This document shows positions 11,157 through 25,025 of a stretch of 64,000 nt of DNA, one piece after another. The notes beneath the pieces were generated by a model. It did not search any database, was not told the DNA's origin, and saw only the letters and a program-made list of their open reading frames with translations. Source of the stretch: Daphnia carinata (Eukaryota > Arthropoda > Branchiopoda > Diplostraca > Daphniidae); assembly GCF_022539665.2 (NCBI RefSeq), contig NC_081334.1, forward strand, positions 2,914,001 through 2,978,000. Direction: 5' to 3'. Each line of letters begins with the position of its first letter. Positions within the stretch are counted from its first letter, which is position 1. A program made the position numbers and the translations under genes.

Positions 11157-11279
11157 CTAAAGCTTTTCGAACAAATTGCGATACCCCATTTTCGCTGCAT
11201 ACGTGTGCAGTTGTAAATTTTCAATTTCTGGTACTGTTAACGGTTTTTTGGCCTGCCTTGAAATCTTATCGTTGACGTT
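11157..11279 (-). pseudogene. Exon-like open segment with a probable frameshift, unassigned
   Basis: On the minus strand an AG-preceded segment reads 40 codons ending TYAAKMGYRNLFEKL and then TAG. One base out of frame the reading continues as ALEHSKAEVAKRQ and a stop, which joins naturally as FEK-ALEHSK. A one-base loss would explain both pieces, suggesting the last exon of a frameshifted copy. The family is not recognised. A real gene using the shorter end, or chance, remains possible. Confidence 0.3.
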
Positions 11280-14200
11280 CTAAGCACGGGTCAAAGAAAT
11301 ATGAAATGGTGATGAGCACGAGTGTGGCGTAGGTTTAAAGATGTGTCTGAACCCCTTAGCTCTGAACACGTTGCCGGCAACTTGGAACTAAGGTACTGTA
11401 ACGTACCAGTGAGTCAGTGACGTGAATTTAACTCCTGGTATACTGGCATTTAGCAATGTTGCATTTTAATGGAACGAAAAAACTTAAGCAAACAAATTAA
11501 ATACTTTTAAACTACTTTTTTTAGTCGATACTATGAATTAGATGAGTCACCACTCACCAGCTCACCACGTCACCACGTCACCATCACCATTCACTGATTA
11601 AAAAATATTTCGGTGTGGCAATGTTGCCTATGTTGATTGCCAATTTTAATACTGCTGCTCTATTCCTTTTAATCTTTTTCGTACCACACGAAGAAATATA
11701 ATTTCTTAATTTATCGCACGAAACACTTTTTTGAATGGTTGCTTTAGTCTTTTTATTTTAGTTTCAGAAAAACGAAAAATATACAATGATGGCAATCGAA
11801 ATTTCAACGACAACAAAATGTCGAATAGAAATCGGAGTCGACACAGTCCAATAGTTGGCGGAAAACTGCGTCGTCCAAAATTCACATACTTATATGCAAT
11901 GAATAGCCCTAGATTAAACCTAGCCACTTGTATATAACTTGTAATTCAATATTCATAACCAAACGGGTTGAGACACAAAGTGATTCGGGCTTTTCCGCCC
12001 CCAGGGCCACAATACAGAGGTATAAACACGAACCCAAACGACAATGTAATGCATTTACAACCAAGGTGTCTCAGTCAAAAACTAACTTGACGTCCTCATT
12101 CAACATCAGGCAAATGCAAAAGATGCTATATGGCACCACTGAGCAAAACACAGAAATGTTTCCGAGAAAAATGTTTGAGCATTCTCTAACAGTCATTGTC
12201 CCTGCTTAATACTCTAAGAAGAGACTCGGCTTTTACACTCTCCCCTTGATCAATTCAAATTCAGTCAGGAATTTGGTTGCTGTGGTCTAGTAGCTCTTAG
12301 GCTCTTGTCACAACATTTGTTCAAGTTGTCCACTCTCTATACGAACAGTTCGAACTGAGAATCAACGAACCAGGTGATGAAGCCCAACGGATTACAAAAG
12401 CCTTCACAAAAGGCAAGCATAGCAACAACCAGACATCGGCAAGAAGAATGCAGACCATAGCCGCTACACAGGGAAAGTTGCCGTCCATTACACTATAGGA
12501 AGAACTACAAGAATACACCACTCAATCAATGTGTAGCCTACCACATCTTTAGCATCTGTCTCGTGCAGTCACTTGTTCGAGGAAACCGTTAAAAAAAAAA
12601 ACGAAAACCGACGGTGGCATTCAAGTGGGTGCAGACAATGAAAAAAATATTCGAGCACTTGAAAATTAAAGTCGTTGGCCACTGGCCAAGTACAACATTC
12701 GATCACTTTCAACCCATATTCTTAATACGAAATGTTTTCAGGATCAATAGGTTGTTTCTTTTTTTAGGCCATCACTAAATCGCATAGACACACACACACA
12801 CACACACAAAAAGGGAGAACAAACGGACACATTTTTCGGATCGCTAATCGCCGTGTGAATGGCTCGTCGAGTTTGAATTGGGTGTGACACGCGCGACTCG
12901 TGCCCTGTCCATCTGCATCAATAACATTCCGGATGGGCATCCACACCAGATTCAACACGCACATTTTTTTTTCTTTTTTGTATGGCCAACAAAATGGCCT
13001 CTGCCCGAATCCTGAGTTGATGGTACATAACCGAAGAATACAATAGCCCCAGTAACTCTCTCGCTAGGCTCTGTGTAGATACAAGTTCCATACATAGTGC
13101 GGAACTAAATATCGGATTAAATCTTTGTGTGTCTACCGGACGGTCGGAGGTAAAGGGAGGGGGGGGGGGGAGAAATGAGAGGATCTATTATATAGACTCA
13201 ATTGAAAAGCGATGTACTGTATATATATAGAGAGAAGTATATAGAAATAGGAAGGGATAATTAATTCCGGTAGAGAGCCGGAAAAGAGAAAAGTAGCAAG
13301 GGGCTGCTCTATAGAGTTTTCTTCATATGTATACGTAACTTTGTCCTTCCCTCCCCACTCTCTCTCTAGCATTTGTATTGTGTCTGTGTGTCGGTGTGTT
13401 CCTGTGCTGGTCTGGAGCAGTCGAATCATTATACGGATGATTAAACATGGCGTACGGTTATAACGAGACACGCCATCAGTGCCGGTTAAGTCTTGCACAT
13501 CACAACAGCCCGTCTCCGTATATACATGGCTGTGCCTACTAACTTAATCATCTCGATTTCACGAGTCCATCACATAATGAACAAGTCTTTTGTAGTGTAC
13601 GTAACGGACTAGTATGAGTAGCATAATGATTTCCGGGGAACTGCTGTTTTATTTTATTTTTTTTCAATGTTTCCTCATTTGCTGAGCTTGAAACGAGAAA
13701 ATGCGTGCATTAAATTCAATCGGGGAATCTGTTTGCGATTTTGTGGCATCCCAACATGCAACAGGGCATATCACTTTTACAGGTGTAACGATAGATGCAA
13801 ATTCGTGGCGACTTATTTTCGTGTATGATGGTAAAATGGTGGAATGGATCAACTGATTCGCAACACAACTGCTGCACAACAGTTTCGGTTATTTTCTTTA
13901 AATGGAATCAAATACTTCCTTAATAAACGAACGTTTAAACACACACTCAGATTCAGGCTTTTAAAGCGCATTTCACGTGAAAGTACGATAGAAAGAACTC
14001 CCCCCTCTCTATAATAATAATAATAATACAAAAAAAAAAAGGGAATCACACGCATTCAACTGTATATCCATCCGGAGAGGAAGAAAAATATGGGAAAAGG
14101 GGGCCGCTCGATGCGAACGGGAATCAAAGAAACTCTATACATCGACACAATGTCGAGAGAAAAAAAGAGATTCATCGTTGGAAAATGTTTTTTTGAAAAA

Positions 14201-17200
14201 AATCTAAAACGAAACAAAATATCCGAACCATCAGTCGGCGTAACAAGCAAATACAAGAAATGTGGATATCTGTCTAATACACGAGAAAGGGGGAGTGGGG
14301 CAGGGCGAAACGTGTGTGTATAGATCTAGAACCTGCTGTGTGTGTAATAACAGCCGCATCGGGATTCAAACACTTGCACACACACACAGCACCACGAAAA
14401 AAAAAAATAGGAAAAAAAGGTGCTGATCGGATGGTGTCGATAATGGAGCTCTCACCCTCTTTAGTCGCTTTGCCTGGCATGGATGACGTACAGAAAAATA
14501 TATACAAGAACACGGCACGGCACACACACACACACAGACACACAAAAGACAGCACTTAACTTGTTGAAGGCGGCTCTTTTTTTCTATTCTGCTGTCCTGT
14601 TAGCACTTGGATCTTTTCGTTTAGAACTTCGTTTAGTTCCCCTTCTTTTTTCTTGTTGGCTTCTATACGTACGCCGACATACAGACACACACACAAAAAA
14701 GGAAGGGAAAAGAATTCCTGGACAACAATCTCGACACCGCCATCAACCGGCGATTGCTCACAGCGCGTTTATTATTGTTCATTTTTCTTTATTCAAATCA
14801 TGTGTGTTATTATTGTGGTATACGAAATTGAAAAAAAAAGCAGCAACACCTGCAACGCACCAGAGAAATTCTTCGATAGATAAACATTTTTTTTTTTTTA
14901 TTTACAAATTGTTTTTCTTAAGGCATCGTCGTTTGATGCTGTGCGGGGCCGTGACTCCGCAATTTGTGTTTAAAGCCGATACGATAAAACGCGGAAGAAA
15001 AACAATTGCAAACTTATTGGAATGTATATTCCGATTCATTCGATAATGACGATCAAGATATAAAAACCATACGCTTTCAAGTGGGTTATCTTCCCTATAT
15101 GGTGCGGAGCTCATAAAACTCACGCTGCATCACGAAAAGAATTCATCTTTTCCCCTGGTGGTCTGTTAGAAAGGCGAAATGTTGGCCGCATGTCGAGCGC
15201 ATTTTTGGAAAACGAACATGTTTAAGATGGTGAGATCGTTCGTTGATTAAAAAGCAAACCCGCCCGTCGGTTTGTAACATAACACACACACACACACACA
15301 CACACGCAGCAGAGGAGAACAAGCTGCACAGCGTTCATTCTCCTTTTGATCAAGGGAAAAAAAATATATATTTATAAGCGGATTGGACCAACGGTGCCGA
15401 ATTCCCTAAAGCAGCCCATCAGGAGTTGGCCCCGCCGTGATGAAAGAGCTGCCTTTCTGATTGGCTAGCCCGTTCAATAGACGTCGACTCCCTTCTTCTT
15501 CTTGTTACGTGTATATGTATACTAACACACAGCGTAGCGCCAGCGCTCTTGTGTATTTAGTGAATTGGGTCCCCGGCAAGAGTCCCCAAATAGACATAAC
15601 TCCTTTTGATATACGTGTATATATATATATGCTGCACGATGGTATATACATTTATATATAACCGCTTGTAAATATGATCCAACACACAAGACACACAAGC
15701 GCATCACGTTCTACATGTGTGTGGCTTCTAGAGAGAGAAAAATCTTCTGATGTGCTGGAGTATCAAAGCTGGAAAATGAGATTCGAACGGCTTCCCCTAT
15801 GTTGTGATAAAAAACCACTGCCGAGCCGATTAATGAAACTCCCGCGGGAAGCTTGCTTGCTCGTCTATATATATTTATACACCGTATTTCCTCTTTGCTT
15901 CTTGCGTGCGTTCGAATCAATCTTTCTGCGCTTGAAAAATACTCAACTTTTCTATTTTTTTTTTTTTATGCACACGGCGATAATCTAATGGACCATCAGG
16001 AAAAGTTGGTAATAGACCGCGCAGCCCATTGATCGAGCGTGTAACATCAGAGTGAAATAGAGCTAGACATTCGGATCAGATATGCAGCCCGTAAAAATAA
16101 GAACCGTATACTCGGAATTGTGTGATTTCTTCCTCAACTTCTCGAGAATGCGTTTGTGGGTCCTGGAAAGAGATATACGTCTTTGATCAGAGCTTGTCAT
16201 TGATTTTCTTATATCTACAGGAATGGAGCAGCTGTTTTTTTTTGGGGGGGGTATTTCTATATTTGAAAGGTACTCTTTTATTATGATTCTTTACGAGGAA
16301 TAAAATTTATTTAAAAAAAACGGAGATTGGTACGTTTTTAAACGTCAATACCTGGGTCTTGCGAGAAACATACATAAAAGGGCAAGGCCCAATGGAAGGG
16401 CTTCTACGGCAAAGAAAAAAAAATGGCCCCTCAAAAAGGGACGAGAACATAATGACGTCCTTTTGTGTAGGTTCTGATGGTCGTGAAAAGAGCTATAGTG
16501 CAGTACTATAACCCTTGATGGACAATGTCAAAGCCCCCCCCCCCCCATTCTTGCTGCTGGGCCTACACACAAAAAAGGGGTAGAGCCAATCAGCTAAAGG
16601 TCAATCGCGAGCTGCTATACACATTTCTTTTTTTTTTTTAGAATATACACATCACATGGCAAAGTGGTGGGAAACAGCTTTCGGCACCAGAAGGCGTTAA
16701 AAGGTTTTGACATGGACCTTTTGGCCCATCATATGTCAGCGAATGATTCCTCCATTTTTTACTCTCTTTTATACACAGCACGAAAAAGATTAAAAGCGTG
16801 CGTATTATATTCTCCTATCAAAAGCCAGCAGACTTAATTATTGTGCTGGGGCAGGCGCTTTTTCAATTGCAACCAAATGGCTTCCGGTTGGTTCTGTTTT
16901 GGTCCACCAACATTCGAACGCTTGCGTCCGTTAAGAGCAGCAATTTTTCGAGATGCTCTTTTAATATACATGAAAAGAACTTAATAAAATATTAAATAAG
17001 TTGGGCCATAACTCTGAAGTGGCCAGTCGTTTCCAACACGTCATCAAACGAAAATCTTTATTTATATTATTGATACATAATATAGGGGTTTGTTTAGACA
17101 CGTGCAGAGGACATTTTCTTTTCTCGTTCAACCTATTCATCATTGTTCATTGTGGTGTTGGGTTTGAGCGTGTCGATCTATTCGGAAAAAGCCAACGAAC

Positions 17201-20200
17201 AATTGAAATTCGAGTCGAATTTCTTTGTTACGCGTCTAGTTATGTATAGGAGGGCCGGCTGCGGATGCGCGTAAATATAGAACACTTATACAGATGAGAG
17301 TTTACTGGTCTTGTGGTGTGTAGCTTGAAGTTGATACGAGTGCCTGACACAATATTTAGTTTTTCGGTTTTGATGGCCCGACATCTTTTTCCAACACTCG
17401 CTAAATAGAATAAAAAGAGCAACCGTTCCGAAAAGAGAAAGAAAAAAAAATTGGTTCAATAAAGAAAAAGCGCATACGTTGCTGTTAGAGTGCCATAATC
17501 TTTCTCTTTTGATGAAAAGAAGCACAATATATATCGATATTTTTGGAACAGAAGAAATGTTTCAAAAAAAAAGGTGAAGATTCAACAGAACTAAAGTCCC
17601 TTTTTCATATATCTGAATAGAGTAAACGTGCCAAAATGTGAATACTTAAAGAATTTTGTGTGTGTGTGTGTGTGTCGAGGCATTCGATAATCTGCGCATG
17701 CATACAAACGTCCAGGGGATATTCTATTGATTATTTTTATAGCTGAAACCAGCAGGAGGTATCATTCCATCGAGTGTGTCTGGTATGTGTATAGCTGCTT
17801 GTCCCCCTGTTTTACATATATGTGATAGTCCAATTGTCCGTACACACACACAAAGTGGCCCAACAAATTCCCTCATTTCGATGGATTCAGAGGAAGGAAG
17901 AGGAAATATCCGGAGGTATTTTTTCTATACTGGACATTTGCTGACCACGGGCTTTTTTTTTTTTCAACAAAAGGGAGGACCTCAACATCTAAAGACGCGT
18001 TGAAGAGGAAATATAATGAAAACAGACAAGGGCCATGACAATGGATCAAGTGTAAAGAGACTTGCCCCCCCTCTCTTTTCTTGTTCTTTCAGACTCTTAT
18101 CACAACGATGTACATCGGAGGATCCAAATCAATGCTGACAGATCGTACCATATAGGATTTATTGCTATCTGCAAAGACATCTTTGTTAGTCCCCCCCCCT
18201 AACCTTTTTGTGTGTCTTGATCGTTGTACTTAGAGGTGTGAAAATCGACCCGATTGGCCCCATTCACACGAACAACTTCTTCCTCTCTCTCTCTCTCGAT
18301 CAATGATCGGTCGAATTTCACGCGATCGTTTCACGATTTATCGGGTTAATTATACGAGCCAATCAAACGTCCGAACTTCGATCGCCAACATTTTGGATTT
18401 TTCTTTTGTTCTCGTGATAATTCAAAACAGAAAGTTGTTTGGGCTCGATAGGATTACGTGCAACGTGAAAGATCATTTCTTTTGTTCTCACATCAAATAT
18501 GGAAAACTTGTTTTGACCGTGTTGTGTGTATACACGCCGAACAGCTCCCCACAACATCACAGAGGACCATCGAAAATCAAATTCGATGGGCATTAATCCA
18601 AAAAATAAAATAAAATAAGAAGAAGAGCATAGAACGTTTTTGTTGTCCTAAGTTCTGTAGGCAAAAAGCAACTGTCACGGATGAATCGAACCAGTCCCTC
18701 CCTTTTGATCGTCGAATTGAATTGGGTTTCAATTGGGAACATACAATAACACACCGTGTAGTCAACTGCTTTTTTTTTTCCCAGCAGAAAGAAGATGGAA
18801 GGGGGGATCTCCCCTGTCACTCTATTGAACCTTAAATAGGGTCGATGATTTGAGCTGATGATGGGTCTATGTATTTTGATTCATTCCTTTCCCCCTCCCA
18901 ACAGCACCGTGTTTTTCAATTGGCACGTTGACCTGAGATATATCAACGGGAGGTCAAGTATATATCTTTTTTAAATAAAAAAAAAAAAAAAGGGAAGCTA
19001 ACCCACAATGTTGTGCCTGCTGTACGCATTTTATAGGGCTCGTATTGAAAGGGGGGGTTGCTGATGGGATAGAGAACGTGTTTTGATAGGTTCCCAACTG
19101 TTTACACGATGACTGACAATAGATTCTATTATAAACAGACGTTCTAACCCATTTTTGTTCAGCGAAAGAATAATGATGTGTTGTATACTATTTAACTAGT
19201 TAACTGTTCAATTTTATCAATTGATTAGAGAATGAAAAGATTAGACCACCCCCTGACGTTCTTTTTAAGTACCCCAACACACGCTGCGGGATATTCCAGT
19301 ACGAAATTTTTCAAACATTTCAATATATAATTTCGGATAGCGATGGAGAAATGTTTTGAATACATATGTTATTGCTTTTTTTTTTTATTTGAAAAACCGG
19401 ATGTTTCCGTTTAAAGGACAGATTCTTCTTCCCCCGACAACATTTTTTCAATGTTCAATTTTTTAATTGAGTCGTTTGTCAAATCTCTTTCTGACTAAGA
19501 GGATTAGAAAGCACCCCTACCTCGAGAGGTGCGATAAGCTCGTCAGTTCGCCTGTCTTTTCTACAATCAGCAGGGATGTCCACAGCCTTCCTCGATTTCT
19601 TTTATTCCCACCTATATGATTTAATTTTACAGACAAAAAATGAAACATGAATCCTCTTCGGATGGTATATGGTGTTATGAGAACTCGAGACCCATGCAGA
19701 AGAGATCTGATTTAATTTGATTGATCCTTTTTTAAAAATAATTGATAGACAAAACAACGAGAGATCTATAACGAAGTGTTATGTTTCTCTGGGCCAAAGT
19801 GCGTGTTACGAAGTCCATACGCTGGGGAAGCTGATGTACATGTACGACCGTCAAACAAAGAACAGGATGATCCTCTTGTAATCCGCATTGCAAAAAAGGC
19901 TTGCGATTCATTTTTTTTTTTTTTAAGAGAGAGAGAGAGAGAGAACATCTTTAAGGCAAACGAAAATATGTGAAGAGTAAAGAAAAAAAAAAAAAGGATG
20001 TGTGTATGTGTATATTTTTGTATGTATCCAGCATCAACTATACGGGGCGGATACGCCCATCCTCGTGTCAAACACCATCGACAAGCCCTTTTTATTTATT
20101 TTTTTGAAGACGAGGAAGACAAAAGTTGCCATTTAAGAGAACGAGATGAAAAGAAAAAAAGATGGAGAGGAAGAGAGTAGTACATGTGAAAGAAAGTGAG

Positions 20201-23048
20201 AGATTGTCACACACAAGAAAAGGAAAAGAGAAAAAAAAAGGGGGGGGGGGGGGAATATAATGAAGAAGAATAGAGAGCCTAATCAACACAAAACACATCA
20301 CAGGGGCCAGGTGTTTTCTCCTCCTCCCCTTCTTCTTGTGTGTGTGTTCCGTTTGATTTGTCATTTTTCTTTTCTCTTTTTGCAAAAAAGAAGACGTTTT
20401 CCAGGAGCTGCTGTCAGCTTTTGATGGCTCAGCGAATATTTGAAAAATATTGACACCAACAAGTGACAAGCTACACACACACACACTAGCAGCTTTCTCT
20501 ATCTGTGTACACGTTCTAAATATTAGAATGTCTATAAGAAAATATGCATATACACACTCGGAGATCCTTCCGGGAACAGGCCTCTATGTGCGACAAACAA
20601 TGGCATTTTTTTGATGCTACAAACTGCTAAATTAGAACCTTTGATTGGCTCACAACAATTAGCGCTGTCTATCTCAGCACGAGACGTGTTGTTAAGCGCT
20701 TGATGAGCTTGATGTGTTTGCCAAAATCACCTGGATGATGAAAATGCCGAGCATTTTTCAATTTCTGTAATCCTTTCATTCAACAAAAAAAAAATATATA
20801 CCGTTAATATCAATCAAAATTCCTGAAATTTCCTCATCTTATTATATTTAGATCAATCAATTTAATGTCTTGTTTTTTTTTTAAAATACAAATCATTCCC
20901 GCATCGCAATAAAAAGAAAAATTTTCCGCTTGGAGCGGTTGCGACCTTCCGTTCCAACGGCGGATGTCGAATGATGTTCGCATCAGCGCACCGTTGAAAA
21001 CGGGCCTCTCTCTCTCTCTAATCGATTACATTATACACACACGCATAAACAGCTAGCTGCATACAGGGCTGGGATGTTCCAACACGACACATCTACACGC
21101 GCATATTTCGCTTTCATAATGTCGCCAACTACAACAGCAAAAAAAAAAAAAGAAAAACGGGTGGCATTCGTTCAACCGTCACTGATTATTACGCAACTTC
21201 ACTACGTTGACAACGTAACAACATTTCTTTTTTAGGGGACGCCGGCTTCTATTTTTATTTTTTTTTTTAACGAACATACACACACACACACACACAACAA
21301 GGAGTTTCTGCGCAACCGCCCTCCCCTCTCAGTTGCCGATGGCTCCTCCACCCACCCAAAATGTGTCCTACACTTGAACATACAAAAATGAAAACGATGT
21401 AATAACTATGAAAAGAGAAGCTAATAGAAAAAATAATCTTTGTACATAAAAAATAAAAAAATAAAAAATAAAGGATGTTGAGCTTTCTTTCTATACGTCA
21501 ATGCGCATCAGCTACCGCTGTATGAATTATAAGGACACACACACACACACACAAGAAAAAAAAAAAAGGAGCTTATGTTGCATAATAGAAACGACCGGCG
21601 ACACACACAATAGGTCTGCGCCGACATCATAATATACATGTGTGTGTAATTGGATTTGACCGAAAGAGGAAAGTTGACGACCATGTCTCCACCCCATCGC
21701 GCACATAACCCGACCAAAAACAGACAATATCTTTAAAAAAAAAAAATAGATGTGAGGATTGTATGTATTTCGTTGTCGAAGAATGCGCGGCATCACCATC
21801 GCTTTATTATATTTGTTGTAGAAGAAAAGAAAGAGGGGGGTGGGATGATTTGTTGCGGTTGATGATGGCCAAATCAAAAATGACACCGTCAACAAAAATC
21901 TAAAAACGTCTAACTCGGGGGGGGGGGGGGGCAAAGCGGTATGCAGTTGAATGATTACAGGCCATCGTATCATCGCGGCATGTATATAAATTAAGGGAAC
22001 TACATTTTGGAACTCTTGTTCACATGTGTGTATATCATCTCAATTATTTCCTTTTATTCGGGGGGAAGTTTGGCTTTTCGTATTTATACACACATCGGGC
22101 TGTGATGCGCATTGACTGTCGGTATGAAAAAAAAAAAACCTTTGTGATTACTAAAGCGACTAATGGCATTCCAATTGAAATGCCATCAAAATGCCCGAAT
22201 GATTTCCTTGAAATAAAACAAGAAAATAATCAAACCGGGGGCCACAACAACGAATCAAAGGCAGATGGGCAAGCGCATCCAAACGGGCGGGGAGGAGTCA
22301 TACTCATGTCCCCGGCTCTCCATTTTCCTTACAATCCACCTTGATTTTTTTTTTTTTTCTTCAGTCACGAACCCAAGCACAAATGGATGGCCCCCAAAAA
22401 CTCCGACAACAATAAAAAAAATCCCCCCCCCCTCCAAAAAAAAAAATAAACCGACAGCAAACAATAATGGACGGAATGGGAGGAGCTGACAAGGTAGCTA
22501 TAGATTTATTATTATTACATATTTTTTTTTTTTTTTTGGTAAGCGTTCGTAGGAAAAAATCCAAACGGATGGTGTGTCTGTGTGTGTGTGTGTGTGTGTA
22601 TACAAGGGGAGACGGAAGCCAATGGGAAAGAGTCGGCGATGGCTACGATGGGAGGAGTTGCAAGCTAACCTAACCAATCCGGCTGGATGCGGGGGGATGG
22701 CTTTATTTATTGTTGTATCTGGCAAAAGCCGGAGCTCGGCCCATCGTCAGCACACACACACACACACACAGACACATAGACAGAGACACACAGACACAAA
22801 CAAATAAAGATGCTGTTTGCCGCTGCTGGATGCTGAATTCCCTCGTTGGACGTCGACAAACCAACAGCTCTTGAAAACTGTGTTCCGAGTCTGGAACGCG
22901 CGCACAACACAAAATTCTATCGCATTCTGACTGGGCAGTTTTTTTTTTTTTTTTTTTTTAATTTCCCCCTTCAATTGTTTTTTTTTTTTTTTTTTTTATT
23001 TCGGATCGAATTCAAAAAAGAAAAATCAAGTGACAGTGTTCGTGTGTC
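11280..23048. other. Gene-poor block upstream of FoxQ2
   Basis: About 11.8 kb without a supportable gene. It contains (CA)n/(GT)n tracts (for example near 12790, 15283, 17657, 21276, 21536, 22580 and 22750), G runs of 9–15 (near 13160, 20240 and 21918), many T or A homopolymers, and a long purine-rich stretch at about 20110–20275. All open frames are short and of low complexity. As the only gene next to it is a developmental regulator, it may hold enhancers, but none can be identified by eye. Confidence 0.45.
22574..22802. repeat. GT and CA microsatellites in opposite orientation
   Basis: A GT run at about 22574–22601 and a CA/CAGA run at about 22750–22800 are reverse complements and could pair. 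They lie about 250 bases upstream of the FoxQ2 start, within its probable promoter or leader region. Confidence 0.7.
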
Positions 23049-25025
23049 ATGAGTAGTGCAGAGTCGCCAACCAACCGGATGCCTCCGCAATCGTTGGCAT
23101 CTCTTCCGCCGCTCAATTTCTCGTTCAAGACGGAATCGAGCAACGGCGGCGCAACGGCCGCCATGTCATCATCGCCGGCTTCCGCACCTTCCGTCGTCGT
23201 ATCATCGTCCGCTTTAGCCATGCCGACGCATCCGCACGGCCTGCCGCAGCAACAACAGCAGCAAGCGAATCCAGCCGCGCTGGATCAGTACCGCATCCAG
23301 CTGTACAATTACGCCATGGCGGAGCGATTGCGGTTCGCGGGAGTTGCGCATCCGGCCGCCGCCTTCATGAATCCGTACGCGGCCGCCCTATCGGCCCAGT
23401 TGGGACGCACAACGAATTCGGGCCCGAATGGCACACCGTCCGTCCCACCGCAAACATCCGATTTGAGCTCGTTCTTCTTCACATACGCGGCGGCTAAATT
23501 CCAGCAGCAACAGCAGCAGCAACAACAACAGCAACAACAGCAACAACAACAACATTGCGACCCGCGTTTGTTCCACCATCATTCGGCCGCAGCGGCGGCC
23601 ATGATGCGCGGGGGCCATCCGGGCGTGGTGAACATGGTGGAAGAGCCCAAACCGCAGCACAGTTACATCGGCCTGATCGCCATGGCCATCCTCAGTTCCG
23701 CCGATAAAAAGCTGGTGCTCAGCGATATTTATCAATATATACTAGACAACTACGCCTATTTCCGGTCGCGCGGACCCGGTTGGCGCAACAGTATTCGTCA
23801 TAATTTGTCGCTCAACGATTGTTTCATCAAAGCCGGTCGCAGCGCTAATGGTAAAGGCCATTACTGGGCCATCCACCCGGCCAACGTCGAGGATTTCACC
23901 AAAGGCGATTTCAGGCGTCGCAAAGCCCAGCGAAAAGTCCGTAAACATATGGGACTGGCCGTCGACGAGGAGGATTCGCCGACTCCGCCGCCGTCGCCCG
24001 TGACGGCTCATCATGTGGCCGCTTCTCTGGCCGCTGGATGGGGATTGGGTCATCACCATCATCATCATCATCCCTCCGTGGATGGGCTGGCCATGCATCC
24101 GCAGCATCACAGGAATTTCATGATGGAACATCATCATTCCGTCTTGATGATGGCGGCGGCGGCCGCCGCTTCGGCCGCCCCCATTCCGCACATGACATCG
24201 CTGTCGCCGTCGGCTTCGTCCGACGACGGGCAGGCCACCCATCGGCAGTCGCACCCGTCGGCCGCGGTGGGCGCTTCCGCCCCGCGGAAGCGCCTGTTCG
24301 ACGTGGCCAGTTTGTTGGGGCCGAGCGATCCTCAACCGACGCTCAGCGGAGGACGCGACGAGCAGTGCGGAGTTGAACGTACGAAACACGAGCGGGACGA
24401 AGAGGACGAACGCAGTTCGGCAGCCGGGAGCAGTCACGACGAAGAGGACGCTGAACAAGTCAACGAGAACAAGCGGATCAAGATCGAACTGGACGAGGAC
24501 GTGGACGTGGTCAGCGAAGACTCGGAGGAGGACGATCACCTGCGCCGTTTGGGTTCGACCAGTCCGCCTCAGAATCACAACCTATCCGGCGAGGATGTCG
24601 ATCCGGCTAAATCGTTGGCTTCTAGTCCGGCCGTCCCTTCGTCTCCGCTCGGGGCGGCCGCTGCAGCGGCCGCTGCCGCAGCCGCCGGATTTTGGCGTTT
24701 CCATCCACCGGCCGCTGCCGGCGGAGCGGCTTCGCTCCGATTACCCATTCCGGCTCACCGGTTGATGAATAATAATGCCCACCACTTCAATCATCAGCAG
24801 GCCTACTTGCAGCAACAGCACGTGTCCGCTGCGCACAACCATTCGCTGCCGTCCGGCATGGAACAATTGACCAAATATTACGAGCAAGTGGCCGAAGTGA
24901 TGCGCATCAATTGCTTGCAGCAACAACAACAACAACAACAACAACTGCAACGCAATCACGATGCCGCAGCAGCTAATGGAACGAAGAGCGCCACTGGAGG
25001 TGCCACGTTAATTGCTAAACATTAA
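23049..25025 (+). CDS. foxQ2: Forkhead transcription factor FoxQ2, intronless
   Basis: A single exon encodes 658 residues. The forkhead DNA-binding domain spans about residues 201–303, starting KPQHSYIGLIAMAILSS. It has YFRSRGPGWRNSIRHNLSLN in the recognition region and ends RRKAQRKVRKHMGL; this wording is characteristic of FoxQ2 (Drosophila fd102C). FoxQ2 proteins are nuclear regulators of anterior head or apical patterning. The flanks are low complexity: a 17-glutamine run (152–168), histidine and alanine runs, and an acidic region near 440–500. FDVASLL at 417–423 resembles an EH1 Groucho-binding motif (FxIxxIL), suggesting repression. The start ATG follows two poly-T tracts. An AATAAA lies 312 bases after the stop (25337–25342). 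Codon use is GC-rich compared with the surrounding AT-rich DNA. Confidence 0.93.
   Translation: MSSAESPTNRMPPQSLASLPPLNFSFKTESSNGGATAAMSSSPASAPSVVVSSSALAMPTHPHGLPQQQQQQANPAALDQYRIQLYNYAMAERLRFAGVAHPAAAFMNPYAAALSAQLGRTTNSGPNGTPSVPPQTSDLSSFFFTYAAAKFQQQQQQQQQQQQQQQQQHCDPRLFHHHSAAAAAMMRGGHPGVVNMVEEPKPQHSYIGLIAMAILSSADKKLVLSDIYQYILDNYAYFRSRGPGWRNSIRHNLSLNDCFIKAGRSANGKGHYWAIHPANVEDFTKGDFRRRKAQRKVRKHMGLAVDEEDSPTPPPSPVTAHHVAASLAAGWGLGHHHHHHHPSVDGLAMHPQHHRNFMMEHHHSVLMMAAAAAASAAPIPHMTSLSPSASSDDGQATHRQSHPSAAVGASAPRKRLFDVASLLGPSDPQPTLSGGRDEQCGVERTKHERDEEDERSSAAGSSHDEEDAEQVNENKRIKIELDEDVDVVSEDSEEDDHLRRLGSTSPPQNHNLSGEDVDPAKSLASSPAVPSSPLGAAAAAAAAAAAGFWRFHPPAAAGGAASLRLPIPAHRLMNNNAHHFNHQQAYLQQQHVSAAHNHSLPSGMEQLTKYYEQVAEVMRINCLQQQQQQQQQLQRNHDAAAANGTKSATGGATLIAKH

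Noticed and set aside
13133..13498. 121-codon minus-strand open frame with histidine- and threonine-rich sequence
   Set aside because: Its translation reflects microsatellite and homopolymer sequence (CA/GT, poly-G) and shows no domain.
22920..23000. Poly-T tracts just upstream of FoxQ2 as possible RNA polymerase III terminators
   Set aside because: No upstream A/B-box gene is present. Such homopolymers are common throughout this region.
23388..24765. Large open frames in other frames of FoxQ2 (minus strand 23742–24578 and 23388–23735; plus strand 24038–24765)
   Set aside because: They are GC-rich shadow frames of the FoxQ2 coding sequence, of low complexity and without homology.
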